A stretch of DNA of 64,000 nt, from the NCBI GenBank assembly GCA_965178125.1, contig OZ237738.1, forward strand, positions 186,001-250,000. The letters are read 5' to 3'. Numbering within the stretch: position 1 is the first letter of the stretch; the number at the start of each line of letters is the position of its first letter. The position numbers and the translations under genes are program-made. Below, one piece after another: positions 1 through 11,903 of this stretch. The notes beneath the pieces are model-generated. The model ran no database searches. It was not told where the DNA came from and saw only the letters and a program-made list of their open reading frames with translations. This DNA comes from Bilabrum cf. latius. Taxonomy: Eukaryota; Bigyra: Bicosoecida; Bigyra; Bicosoecida.

Positions 1-3000
1 GCTGCTGAGCGCGCATGCCTGCCTCAAGCGCCTGTCGCAGCGAATCGGGAAGCAGGTGCGGCCTGCGCAGGGCGGTCTCATCGATGGGCGGCATCTGCGC
101 CTTGGACACGAGAACCTCCGGCAGGTACTGCAGGAAGGCATACTGCGCTACAAACTGCAGGGGGTGCCGCCGCAGGTCGGGCCGCCTCGAGTCCCCCCCC
201 GCGAGCGCAGTCCGGGCACGCGGGAAGAACGCGCTCCCGAACGCGCGTGCGGCGGCGGCGATCGGCGGTGTCAGCTGCAGCGCGCGGCCCGCGTCGTCAG
301 CGGCTCCGCCTCCGCCCCCACCAAGACCCCTGGGAGAGGGCACCAGCGGCTGCCTGCCCCTGATACCGTGCTCCTTGGCCGCAGCGACTGCAGAGGCCAC
401 CGCGCCCATGAGCCTGTACTGGCCCCCCCGGATGGCCCGCAGGAAGGAGGCCAGTGCGCTGCTGGGCACACCGTCCAGGAGATCTCTCCACGGTGCCACG
501 GGACTTGCCACCGCGAATGCTTTCGCCTCCCCGTGCCGCCCGCCTGCGGCAGAGGTGCTGCTCCTGCCCGTCCGGACGGAAGCTGCGGCGCCTCCACCCG
601 CCGCCCCCTAGCCCATACCTCCGTGCCTAAACGAAGACATGAAAGAGAGCTCGGTACGTGACTCGGACAGCCCGTCCACGTCGGCAGACATGGCAATGCG
701 GGCCGCCCTGGCCACCGCAGCGAAGGACGCGCGAGCGGCAGGGACCAGCGACACCGGCATGGCTTCCGCAAGGCACGGCAGCGATTCCTCTGGGGCATCG
801 AGGGAGATGGAGGGAGCCCCCCTCGACTCGTGGTAGGGCCGCTGCAGCCGGTCGGCCGAGGCCCCCGCCTGCGCGAGGTCAGCTTCCGCCATGAACCGCC
901 TCAGCATGTGGCACTCGAAGCTGGCCACCCCAAGGAGCGCGGACGCACGAGCCGCCTCTGACCGGAGCGCGCTAGCGAATTTGGCCGTTTGCGCAGGGGT
1001 TTGATCGTCTGCGGCGGTGCGGGGGGAGTGCATCTCGCTGCCGGGTGCCTTCCACGGCTCTGCTGCGGTGGCACTGCCCCTGCGGGACGGCGAGGATGGG
1101 TTGCTGGATGGGGCCGAGAGCCCCTCCTGCATGCGCACCATGCGCCTGGCGATGTTGTCCACCTCGGCAGAGGATCTCTGCAGCGAAAGAGCGATGCCAA
1201 CGCCCGCCGCCACCCCGCTCGCCGTCACGACAGCCACTGGGTACGAGTGGCCGCTGCCAGACTGCTCCCGCGCACAGGCCCGCATGCCGGCCGCCGCCCG
1301 CCGCACGCCCTCGCCGGGCTCGGGGTATCCCTCTGCCGCGGGGCTCGCCAGGGAGTCGGCGGTTGCGTCCAAGGCGGAGGAGGCGGCTCTCTTCCCGACG
1401 GCCGCAAACCCCGTCTCTCTCGCGAATGTGGCAAAGAAGGACGCCACTGCCTGCAGCGGGTGCACGATCACGGGGGGACGGGAGCTCGAGGCAGAGCTGC
1501 CGTCGCCGCGCCACCGCGCCCGCCGCCGCCGCCGCCGCCGCCTGCGGGCCGCGGGCGAGTCCTCAAACGCGTTGGGGTCCCCTGGCCTGGGCGCGCGCGC
1601 GGCCCCCGCGGCCTTCCCCACCAGGCTGCGCGTGAGGAGCTAGAGGTCCCTCGTCGGAATCGGATACTTGCGGCCCACGGGCTGCTGGCCCGGGCGCCTG
1701 GGTGCCTTGGACGGATCCACCCCGGGCGGGGGCTCCAGCTCGGACATGAGGCTGGGAAGCAGCCCAAAGTTGCTGGCCCTTGCGTGGCCGCGGGCCCGCC
1801 GCTCCTGGCCCACGGCCTGTCCCCACGCTTCCCTCGCTACGCACACGCGACGCTGGTCGTGCTCCGCAAATACGGCGGCCAGCATCACGGCCATTGCCTC
1901 CACGGGAATGAGGCTCGGGCTCGGCTGCTGCGTGGATCCGGGCCGTGCATCCGCCCTCCCCGGAATATTCCTGGACTGCCCATCACCACCACTGGATGGA
2001 TCAGACGAGGTCTGCTCCCCTTGACTCGACTCTCCGTGCCCGGCCCCGTTCGACCACTGCGAGGCCACGTCGCCCTCATGTCTCACCCACGCACGCAGCA
2101 GCAGCAGGCTCCGCTTGAAGAGGTGCGGCCGCAGCTTGGCAGGCCGCCTGCCGCCCCAAGCAGCACGACCGCCGCCGCCACCGCCCAGCGCTCCCTCCGG
2201 AGAGCCGGTCCCGGGAGCGCCCTGCGCCTGCATCGCACCTAGGAGGCGCTCCTCACGCCGCACCGAGGCCGCGTACCTCACCCTGGTCACCGCATCGATC
2301 TCCTTGTCGATAGCCTCGATCCAGCGCGCCATGGCCAGCGAGTGGTGGTCGTTCACGGATATCTTGCAGAGCACGTTGTCCACGATGCATCGCAGCACAG
2401 GGGCCTCCAGCGGCAGCGGCCGAAGCTCCTCCTCCTCATCGCTCAGGTCATCCAGCTCCAGGCCAAGAGTGTCCTCACCAAGCCCGCCCGCACACGACGC
2501 AGAGTCGCCAAGATCAGCCTGGCTCAGGAGGGTCGCGACCGGACCACGGCCACCCCCGCGCCCGCCCTTGCCGCCCTTATTTTTCTTATTTTTCTTCTTC
2601 TGTTTCTTGGACCCGGGCCCGCCGGCATCGTCCTCCTGGCCCTGTGCCGCCTTGACAAACCGCAGCCTCGAGTTCCTCCGCTCCACGATCTCGTGTCTCT
2701 GCCGCCGCAGAACAGCGGTCGCCCTGTCGACCCCGGCCAGGTCGAAGCTCACGTTGCGGATGGCGTAGTGACGCCCGTCCCTTCCGAACTGCCACGGGGG
2801 CAGCGAGGCAGGGCCGGTCGCGGACTGTGCGGCGCTCAGCTGCTCCTCACCCATCTCTGGGTCGGGCTAGTGCAGCTAGGCGTGAGACGTTGGGACTGCA
2901 CTACCGCCGTGCGCGCTGGAAGCCCCGAAGAAGTCCGAGCCGGTGACGGCGCTTCGTCCGTCCGTGCTGTCCTCACCCGGCAGCACGATCCACGGGTTGC

Positions 3001-6000
3001 TGATCACGGACCCCGCGAGATCACCCTGGCTGCCACCGAACTACGAGCCCCCGCCGCCGCCCGGCAGCACACCCGCGGCTAGCATCGCCCTCCGCTCCCT
3101 CCTCGCCAGCGCCTCTGAGGTTGTGGTGGAGGCTCGGTCATCCAGCGCCTGCGTCTGCCTGACGGCCTCTTCCACCCGCGACTCGGGGCGCACGTCCACG
3201 GCAGCGTCCTGCAGGGCAGCGAAGCGCATCTGCGCGGCCTCTCGCACAGTGAGTGTGATGGCATTGGAGGGTGACGGGGGTGGATTCGGAGCACCCGACT
3301 GCATTGGGATGATTGGGGGGCTGCTGTCAAGGAGCACGGCGGCAGCCGAGCCCGAGGGCTAGTGGGCCGTGGCGTTGGCTACTGGCCCGTCATATCCGTG
3401 CACCTGTCCCAAATCTTTGCCACGCTAGGCCACCGCTCCAGGCTGTCCCTGCGCCCCAGCAATAACCGCGCCTTGCGGGCGGGCCTGGGTCTACGTGGCA
3501 CCAGCGCTCGGCTTGGGCCCGCCACTCCTGACCTTGGAGTGCAGCGCCGAGACCTTGCACAGGGCCTCGTTGAGCTTCACCAGCCACGCCCCGCCAGCCT
3601 CCTCCACCTCGCTGATAATGACGGTGGCGGCGAGGGGCGAGTCGGGCAGGTAGGTCCTTGCGCACACCTCACCAACCATGATGGTCTCGGCAGCGATCGA
3701 GTCAGACACCAGCTGCTGCAAGAAGAGGCCGATGTCATCCCGCTTCTAATTGCTCGATGGGACGGGCTGCGCCGCCTCCACCACTCGAGCGGACTCCTCC
3801 AGCACAGCCCTCCACACGGCCTGCAGCTGTGACGACTGCGAGGCGGGCTGCGACGATGCGCCCTCGCCGTCCGCTGCCTCAGCCTCGCCCGAGGCCCGGG
3901 CCCCGACGGGGTCATCCGCATGGAACGAGGAGCTGAACCTAGTGCGAAGGGACTGCAGCCCGGTGCCACGGGCCTACCTCTCTCCCCGCGCGGCGGCACG
4001 GAACACGGCCAACTCGCCCTGCACGGCGCCCAGCTTGTCCGCCAGCCGCCTAAGCCGCCCCGCAGGCACCGTGTTGTCCGAGCTGCTCTTGCCGTCTCCA
4101 GACACGGACGCTGCTCCCGGCGCCTTCGCAAGCCGCCTGGCTTGCTGCGAGTACCACTTTCTGAGCGGAGCCCCGAAGATCCACCTCCGCACGGCAGATG
4201 CACTCCTGGCCTCGCTCTCGGCGAATGTGACGCCGGGAAGCACCACCAGCTCCGAGTCGGTGGTGGTCACGGTGCCCGTGCCGGTGACCTCACTGCCCGC
4301 CACAGAGAGCGCTGGGGGCACCGCGGAGGGATGGCCCGCGCCCACGAACAGATTTGGCGCCAGCTGGATGCCCCCCCCAGGCCCGGAGCCACCTCCGATG
4401 GTGAGGCTGCCTCTGCCAAACAGGCCGCCGCCATCCGAGGGCAGCACGCCGGGGGCAGCTCCTGTGAGGTGGGCCAACCCGCCCAAGGCCCCCGCGGCGC
4501 CCCCACTGCTGGAGGCGTCTTCCCTGCCCTATGCAGTGCCACTGCTTTCTCCTGCCCTCTGCAACCGGCGCTTGTGCTCCCGCTCGGCCACCGCCGCTGC
4601 AATCTCGTTGCTGCGGGCGGCTTCCGCCCCATACACGCCCGCGGCCTCTCCCGTCACGTCCATGCCGGCCTGCACGCCCGCGGGGTCCGTCCCCTGCCGG
4701 CCGTCGATGTCCCTGTCAAAAGCCTCCTGCTTCTCACCCGCCCCCCTCACCTCGCCGTCAGGGCCCACCAGCACGAGGCCCCCGCGCTGTCCCATGGCAA
4801 ACCTTCGGCCAGACTCCGTTGGGGCCGTGCGCGTGCTCGACGGACCACCATCTCCCTCCCTGGAGCTGCTCTCCGAGAAGTCCTGGCTGCGTCCTGCCTC
4901 GCTGCTGCCGCTTGCTCCCATGGACAGCAGCCCAGTCCCCTGTCCCTGGAACATGCCACCCGGGGTCGTCCTGACGCTGAACCCGGTCGCCACGCTGGCC
5001 CCGTCCTGGCTCGCGTGTTCCCCCGCGACCACACCCTGCTAGCCCATGCCAGGGAGCTGGCCTGCGTGCGGAGCAGCCGGCTCGCTAGGCGCAGGAGGGC
5101 TGGGGGCCTGGTGCTGTACTACGAAGGAGTGCCCGCGGGAAGGCGACGGGGAACCTGCGGAGGGCACGCCCGCCCCCTGGTCCGTCCAGTCCACGTCCTG
5201 CCACGACTTGTGGCCTCCTGGTGGCGCCCCGCCGCTTGCCACCGCGTCCCAGCCCCCGTCGGACTGCGAGGACGCCCACGGGTTCCCTTGCAGCCTGCCG
5301 TCCCCCGCGATCGAGTGCCGCCAGCTCACAATTGAGGCGGCGTCGCTTTCAGCATCGAACGCAACGGAAGCTCCTGAAGAGCCCTGACCCTGGAAGTTCG
5401 AGCCGGAGGCGCCCAGCCGCTGGCCCTGCGGGGCCGGGGCCACACTCATGGCCCGGCCAGCCTGAGGCAGCCCGCGTGTCCCACCATCGCTGCTGCTGTA
5501 CCCCTGCTGCTATTGCTGCTGCTGCTGCTGCTGCTGGTACCCTTCCAGCCCTAGACCAGGGGGAGTGGCCGTGGAGGTCTGCGACAGGCGGTGCTAGCCA
5601 CTACGCACTGCGAGCACACGCGCCGCGCGGCCCTGGCTCTGGCTCTGGCCCTGGCCCTGGCCACCGCTCTGGCTCGCGCCCGAGAAGGACTGCCCCGCCG
5701 CGAAGCTGCCCCGGCCTAGCTCAGGCATAACGTCGTCCAGCAGCCCAGTCGAAGAGCGCCGGCTGTCGAAACGCCGCCGGTCGTCCAACGGGTCCGGGGG
5801 CCCGGCAAGTCTCTCGGCAGAGGCCCGGCGCTCTGGGCTCGTGTCCGAGTCGCCGCCGCCCTCCATGCGGTGAGGCGGCCGCTCGCGAGGCAGCGCAGTT
5901 CCTGCACCCGGCCCGCCCACGCTCCCCTTGTCTACGCGCAGCTGCCAGTCAAGCACCTTCGCCAGCAGCTGCTTGTCCTCGGCAGCAGCAGCGGCCGCGT

Positions 6001-9000
6001 CGTCGTCCTCGCCGGACCCGCCAGAGGCAGCCCCCCCCTCATCTGCTCCGAGAGTGCGGCTTCCGATCGTGCCACTTGCTTGGGACGAGGGTGACACGGG
6101 CAGCGGCGGTGGTGCGTCCGAGCCAGCACTACCGGCGGCCGCACCGGCCTCTTCACCATCGCCTGCGCCCACGCCAGAGGCGCCGCCTTCGGTTGCGGCT
6201 CCCCGTTGCCGCACGCGAGGTGCGCTGCTGCCTCCTTCGCGAGACCCCGTCTCGAGGCCGGCGGGCAGCGCCACTGGGCCGTCCGCAGCCGTGTCCTGGG
6301 ACTGCAAAGGCGTCTCCGGCTCCTCCCCGCTGTGCCTCTGCCGGTGGCGCCTCCTCCTGCGCTTGGCGCTCGCAGAGAGTTCGCCGGGGGCAGACACCCT
6401 GGCCAGGTCGCTGCCGGGTCCCGTGCTTCCTTCGCTGCTGCGGTGGCTCCTCAGCACTGCGAGCGAGCGCACGAGCCCAGTGACTTCGCGCTTGCTGAGC
6501 GAGTCTCGCCGAGGGTCTGCCACGGCCACGCTCGCCGGATCTAGTTCCCCGTCGCCCTTGTCGTTGGCACCGCCCCGGGCGCTCTTTCCCTCACCGCCGC
6601 CCGCGGCTTGCTTGGAGCGAGGCTTGGCCTTGTCACTCCCCGAATCCCCGCTGCTGCCCTTCACAGGCCGCCCGCCAATCATGGCACCCTGTCTGCGGGA
6701 CGACCTCGACTTCCTGGCCGAGCTGTCGCTCGTGTCCGCCTCGGCGCTCGTGTCCTGGCTCACCTCCCGGGGCCCGCGCTGCCCCCGCGGCTGCTGCCTC
6801 GCCAGCAACCGCAGGATCTGGCCCATTCTCACGCGGAGCCCCTCCAGCTCCTTTTGCGTCTGCATGAACTGAAGCACGTCAGCGGATGGCGGTTCCTGCC
6901 CCCGAGACCGCACCGCATCGTGCCTCCTCGATGTGGTCTCCACGGTCCGAGAAAGAGCACTCTGCAGTCGGATGGTGCGGGCGAGTGCCGCCTGCCAAGC
7001 CAGCGTGCGCTTCCTGTCGTCCAAGAAGTGCACCAGCTCGTCGCACCTCCAGGCCTCCTTGCGCCTGCATACCATCCTGATGTAGTCCTCCAGATGCTTC
7101 CTCCTCTCCTCGCTGACGTCCACGCCAGCCATCTGCATGAGGCCCTGCATCAGCCGAACGTCTGGGAATCGGGGCAGCTCGGCACCGGCGGTGCAGGCAG
7201 CCAGCAAGCATCGATGCAGAGCCTGGAACTCCCGGTACCTCCGCTGCACCAGCCACGTACGCAGCCCGCTCGTAACCCGCACCAGGTACACCACGTGGTC
7301 TCGGCGCCTACCGTATCCCACGATGGCCACCTGCACCGGACACGATAGCTGCGGCTGCTGCAGCTGCTGGCGAGCAGCCTGCAGCGCTACCTCTGCGGAG
7401 GGCATGGTGCTTCCTTGCCCGCGCCCCTGTCCTTGCCCCAGCTCGCGCCTGGCTTGCTGCTGGTGTTGCGAGTGGCCTGAGGGGTTGCCGTCTGGCATCA
7501 GTCCTATCACACTGTGGCGGTCGTCACCACGCCTAGATCCGCGGCCGGGCTGCTGCTGCTGCTGCTGCTGGCCCCAGCCCCCCGTGCCTGCATCAGTGCT
7601 CCACGGCTTTGCTCGCGAGGACACTCCTATCTGCCCCTACCCCCTGACACGCCCGTGCTCGCCCGCCATCATGCTGCCTCTGCTGGCTGCTGGGGGCTCC
7701 GTGTGAGGGGCCAGCACGCCGTGCCCCTGCCTGTGGTCGAAGCCCTCGGAGAAGCTGCGTGCCTGTGGCTGCAGATTAGTGGGTCTCGCCGGGGTCACGA
7801 CGGCTCGCTGTCCTGGCTGATAGTGCTGCTGCTGTCCTATGTGCTCTCCCCGGCTAAGGTCTGGCCGCAAGTGCTGCTGGGGATGCTGGGGGTGCTCCCC
7901 GCCCACCACGCTCCCGCTTGCCAGGCTGCTGCCGTCCACCGAGGCGGCACCGCCGAAGGACCCAAGCAGCTGCTGCAGCTCAGAGCTAGCCCAATCTCCC
8001 TGCCCCGCCGCGCCCACCGCCTGCTGCATGGCAAGTGCCCCATCGGCGCCGGCCAGCGTGGCCACGAGACTTCCCCGCGCCTCCCGCGGCGGGGCAGGCA
8101 TCGTCTCGCGGCCCCTCTGGCCTCTTCCTCCTCCTCCGTCGCTGCCCGCCAGCCCGAGCATCGCAAACGCTTTGCTGTAGCCCCCAGACCCGCTGTTCCC
8201 TGGCCGACCGCTCCCCCCATGACCCCCCTCGTTCATCGTTTCATGACCCCCGTCGTCCTCCCTGATCGCCTCCATCTGGCTCACCGACCGCCGGCCCAGG
8301 CCACTGCCAGTGCTGCCACCGGACCCCCTGTGCACCCGGGGCGCCGCTCCAGCGCCGCCGCTCCCACCGGCACCCGCACCTGCACCGACGCTGCTGCTAG
8401 TTCTCGGCGATAACCCCGAGGATGCGGCCATCGGCTGGCCGGCGTGGTGTGACGAGCGCTGCACCTGCCCCCCGCTGTGCCTCCGACGGACGCCCAGGTC
8501 TGGTCCACGGGGAGACAGGTTGGACACGCCGTGGGGCCCGCTGCCCGCCATGCCGTCAGAGGTGCTGTGGCTCCTCCGAGGGGGGGGCGCCTCGTGGGGG
8601 TGCCTCGGGTCCCTTCCGCGCGAGCCACGCCCCGCCTCCCGTCCGGAGGACCCCCCGCTGAAGCTCGCCCTCGTCCTCGCACCGGTGCCAGACCCACTGC
8701 TGCTGCCAGTGCCCGCGCCCATGCCCGCGCCTGCGGGGTGCTGCAGGCCAGGCGGCGGGCCCAGCGAGTGTGGCGAGTGAGACACCCCGTACCCTCCACC
8801 CCCACTCCCACGGGGCTGGCCCACCCGGGAGCCCCGGAGCGGCGTACCTCCAACTGCACCAGAGTGCAATGCACCTCCTCCTCCGGTAACCCCGCCCGCT
8901 CTTGCCCTATGCCGCACGGACGCGCCCTGCTTGCCGGCAGTGTAAGCCCGGCGCCTCTGCTCCTCCCTCTCCTGATCCGATGCCAGTGACCCTGACGCCG

Positions 9001-10204
9001 CGATCCTGCCTGCAGAAATACCCTCCTGCAGCTCTCTGTCCGAGGGCTGGGGCCTTAGGGCTCCCTGCTGGGCCCGGTGCGGGCGCGGGCCGCCACCCAG
9101 CATCCCCGGCGGGATTGAATACGTGCTAGCCCCTCTCTTGCGCCCTGGATTGGCATGCCCTGTCCTTGGCACTGATAATGAAGATGATGGTGGCGGCAGT
9201 TCGCTGCCTCGCCGGCCACCGTGTGGGCTGCCGGGCCTTCCCGAGCCGGGCGACGGATTCTCCCCAATTCCGAGGAGCATCATTGCCTTGCTTCGAGAGG
9301 GTCTTCTGGCGCGGTCCGCATCTACTTCTGAGTCGGATGATCCGTCACCCATTGAGTCCAAACTGTCCATTCTAGCTCGAGCGCCGCTCCCAGACACACC
9401 GCCTTGTGATGCGTGGCGCATTCCAACAGGCGTACGCCCGGTTACCTCAGGCGCCTACAAGGGGGGAAAAAGGCGGCAAATGTATTGCGTTCAATATTAG
9501 GGAAGTTACTGTGGAGAAAATACACTTTTTGTCGGATGCAGCGTCAGCATTCATAGGTTGGGCTTTGTCTTGATGTTATGCGACCAGTTGCATCCTAAAG
9601 GCATGTCGCGAACCAAACAACACAACGGTGCTACTAGTTGGCCAGTAATAGCATTTTAATCAAGGATAGGGGGCAACCGGCACGACCGGATCCCATTGTA
9701 GCAGCATGGAACGGTGACGTGCTGCTTGGATCGGACTCACGACCGCACTAGAATTGCTGCCTTCAGCTGAGCCGTTGTTGCCTTGAGGCCCATCAGAGCT
9801 TCCTTGCATACTGATCTACTCCCAGTCGCAGAACTCCCAAATCGGGGCTGCTAATGCTCCCCAAGCCGTTTCGGCTGCAGAGCCGAAGCAGGCGGTGCAC
9901 TACCATGCACTGCACATACAGTCACGCAGACAATAATCGCCCGAATCCGCGTAGTACGTTGCCCCCGTGTTTCCAGAGGCCGGACCATCTCCCCTGTCCT
10001 GCAGCGGCAAACACCAGAACCGTGTAACATGCCCACGGGCCTGGCGGCCAGTGGTGGGGCCGGTAGTACCCTGCCCTGCCAGCCCCTGGCAGACATACGG
10101 AGTCCCAGCTCGCGGCGAGCCCGCTGCACGCGCTGGCGGGCCGCCTCAATCGACACAGAGACGCGCATGAAAGCCTGCACCTAGAAGATCCTGTCTACTG
10201 CCAT
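1..10204 (-). CDS. Giant PX-domain protein with a degenerate plant-type nucleotidyltransferase-like domain (3' end off the window)
   Basis: Two exons are proposed: 10204-10070 (45 codons, starting MAVDRIF with a TAG as codon 8) and 9454 to beyond position 1. The donor after AGG at 10070/10069 and the acceptor TTGTAG ending at 9455 are both phase 0. Exon 2 is open for 9.45 kb without TAA or TGA when TAG is read as Gln, giving at least 3196 residues. Residues about 752-863 form a PX (phox) domain with the signature RRYREF at 783-788, so phosphoinositide binding on endosomal membranes is likely. Residues about 1900-2510 resemble plant PAP/OAS1-type nucleotidyltransferases: an N-terminal helical lead-in, RTYLPD near 1978, an ISVND strand near 2410 and HLFKRSLLLLRAW at 2489-2501. 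The catalytic DxD after TYLPD reads SPLAA, and the third Asp before IS is Lys (CKIS), so the enzyme should be inactive. The rest is Ser/Gly/Arg/Gln-rich linker. The PX call is firm. The nucleotidyltransferase relationship is by motif memory. Exon 1 is moderately supported. Confidence 0.68.
5504..5536 (-). repeat. Polyglutamine run with an internal TAG codon
   Basis: On the minus strand this is eleven consecutive codons: eight CAG, then CAA, TAG and CAG, CAG in that order at the C-terminal end (TAG is at 5512-5510). The run is flanked on both sides by Tyr/Gly codons in the PX-protein frame. A TAG interrupting a pure CAG tract with the frame open for kilobases on both sides is direct support for TAG meaning Gln here. 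Confidence 0.85.
9455..10069 (-). other. Predicted intron of the PX-protein gene
   Basis: This stretch of about 615 bases is less GC-rich than the flanking exons. It starts GTACTA on the minus strand and ends in a pyrimidine-rich tract followed by TTGTAG. Both splice sites are phase 0, and the upstream exon has its own ATG with an in-frame TAG. I see no other gene, tRNA or repeat inside it. Confidence 0.5.
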
Positions 10205-10703
10205 ACTACCTGCGCCGGCTGGCGGGGCGCCCCCGCCGCGGTGATGGAGGCCCCTCTCGACCATATGCGGGATGCAGGCCATCGGTAGCAGTCTTGCTCG
10301 CCCTGTACGCGTTGCATGACCAGCCACTGCCATCGTCACAAGGGTTGAGCTCTACCGAGGGTGTGCTGCTGCTGCTGCATCCCAAAGCGGTAGCAGCGGC
10401 ATGCCAGTGGGGTGAGTGGCTCATGTCGCACCCCATTCCACCGCTTGATTCAGTATCGGGTGCAGTTAGTTAACGTGGCGAGCTCCGGACGGCAGTTGGT
10501 CCGGGTTGTTGGCAGGATTAAAACAATACGCTACAACTCAGAAACCAGATGCAGACGTGGCACGGCAACTGCAACATCCTATGATCGCTCGCACTTCTCG
10601 ACGGACTCTACTTGTTGCACTTTCAACCTTAGTTGCATACAGAGCACCTTAGACATTTGCTGCAGCGTCGTGTGCTGGCAGCAAAATCCAGTCTAGTACT
10701 TTT
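10205..10703. promoter_or_regulatory. Intergenic region between divergent genes
   Basis: About 500 bases separate the start of the PX-protein gene (minus) from the start of methionine sulfoxide reductase B (plus). It should hold both 5' UTRs and promoters. I see no clear TATA box, no repeat and no additional open frame with recognisable content. Confidence 0.4.
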
Positions 10704-11612
10704 ATGGGATCGGCCGCCTCAAGCTCACACACGCGAGACCTTGAAGGAGGGAAAATCATGGCATCTGCTAGCGATACAAAAGAAGTATCTGCCTCCGGTT
10801 ATTCAATTCGGCGCCTGACCAAGGAAGAGATCGCCGACGCCGAGAAAGACTTGACTGCTACAGAGAGGCATATCCTGCTCGAGCATGGCACTGGTGAGGT
10901 CCCGTCATCGCGCTGAAGACCATATTGTGCTTTCTGCGTGTATCGGCTGTTCCCACTTCGTTGCGAGCATGTCACCACGATTCAACTCCACCATGACGCG
11001 TCAAGTTGGCACCGCAGAGCGAGCGTTTACAGGGCCTCTTTACACGGAGAAACGGAAGGGAACCTACGTGTGTGCTCTTGGTGGCCTCCCCCTGTTCTCA
11101 AGCGAGGCAAAGTTTGAATCTGGCAGCGGCTGGCCCAGTTTCTTCCAGCCAATCGACCCCGACCACGTGGTCGAGGTTCGCGACAGCTCCTTCGGCATGG
11201 TCAGGGTCGAGGTCCTCGATGCCCGGACTGGAGCTCACCTGGGGCATGGTGAGATCCAATTCTAGATCTAGATTTACGCTCGTGCAGCGTGCCGCCTCTG
11301 CGAGCTGGGGGACTTCCGTGCAGCAATCTCAGCATTCCCCCGACGGTGCTTCTGTATTAGCCCTCCCCCCCCCCCCGCTACCCATGCCTCTTGCTCTTGC
11401 CGCGCGCAGTGTTCGAAGATGGCCCAAAGCCCACAGGATTACGGTACTGCATCAACAGTGCGGCCCTGAGGTTCATCCCGGAGGGGGACCCCGTGCCCGC
11501 CCAGTCACAGAAAGACCCGTCTTTCGTGGCGGCCCAGGCCGGGGCAGGCAAGGGGGAGGAGGCTAAGGGAGAGGCCAAGGTGGAGGTGAAGGCAGGGGGG
11601 GAGACTTCTTGA
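10704..11612 (+). CDS. msrB: Peptide-methionine (R)-S-oxide reductase (MsrB), zinc-less type
   Basis: Three exons: 10704-10893, 11018-11248 and 11410-11612 (TGA), 207 residues. Both introns are GT-AG and join conserved MsrB sequence exactly: EHGT/ERAFTG across the first and GAHLGH/VFEDG across the second. The enzyme reduces methionine-R-sulfoxide in proteins with a catalytic Cys, visible here in [17 protein letters not shown] and the GAHLGH strand are intact. The four zinc-binding Cys of the classical family are missing: the first CxxC reads CALG, and the second region reads DARTGAH. An in-frame ATG at 10758 is an alternative start; the longer start would give a short Ser/Ala/Thr-rich leader. 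The C-terminal 35 residues are Lys/Glu/Ala-rich and not part of the domain. Confidence 0.93.
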
Positions 11613-11903
11613 GGATCGGCGTGCATTGGGGCACGGTTGAGTGCGCTGTGCTGGTGCCCGCTGGTGTGGCAGTGAATGCGTATCACAGGCCCAAGGCAGA
11701 TCCAGCTGCCGCGGTGGACCTAGCGAGTCTAACTATTGGCATGAGATATTTTGTAGTGTTCAGTGTGGTCGTGACAGGCGTGATCTAGCAGTTGCACGGC
11801 AGGCATCTTCGTGCTGGCGCCGCGCACCATTTGTCGGTTTGCGGAACCAACTGTCGAGTCGCAGCAATTTCGGGTTCCAATACAATCTAAAGGCATTTCT
11901 ACC

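Noticed and set aside
989-2242. A 417-codon plus-strand frame opposite the PX gene
   Set aside because: It is a shadow of the minus-strand gene, low complexity, with no motif.
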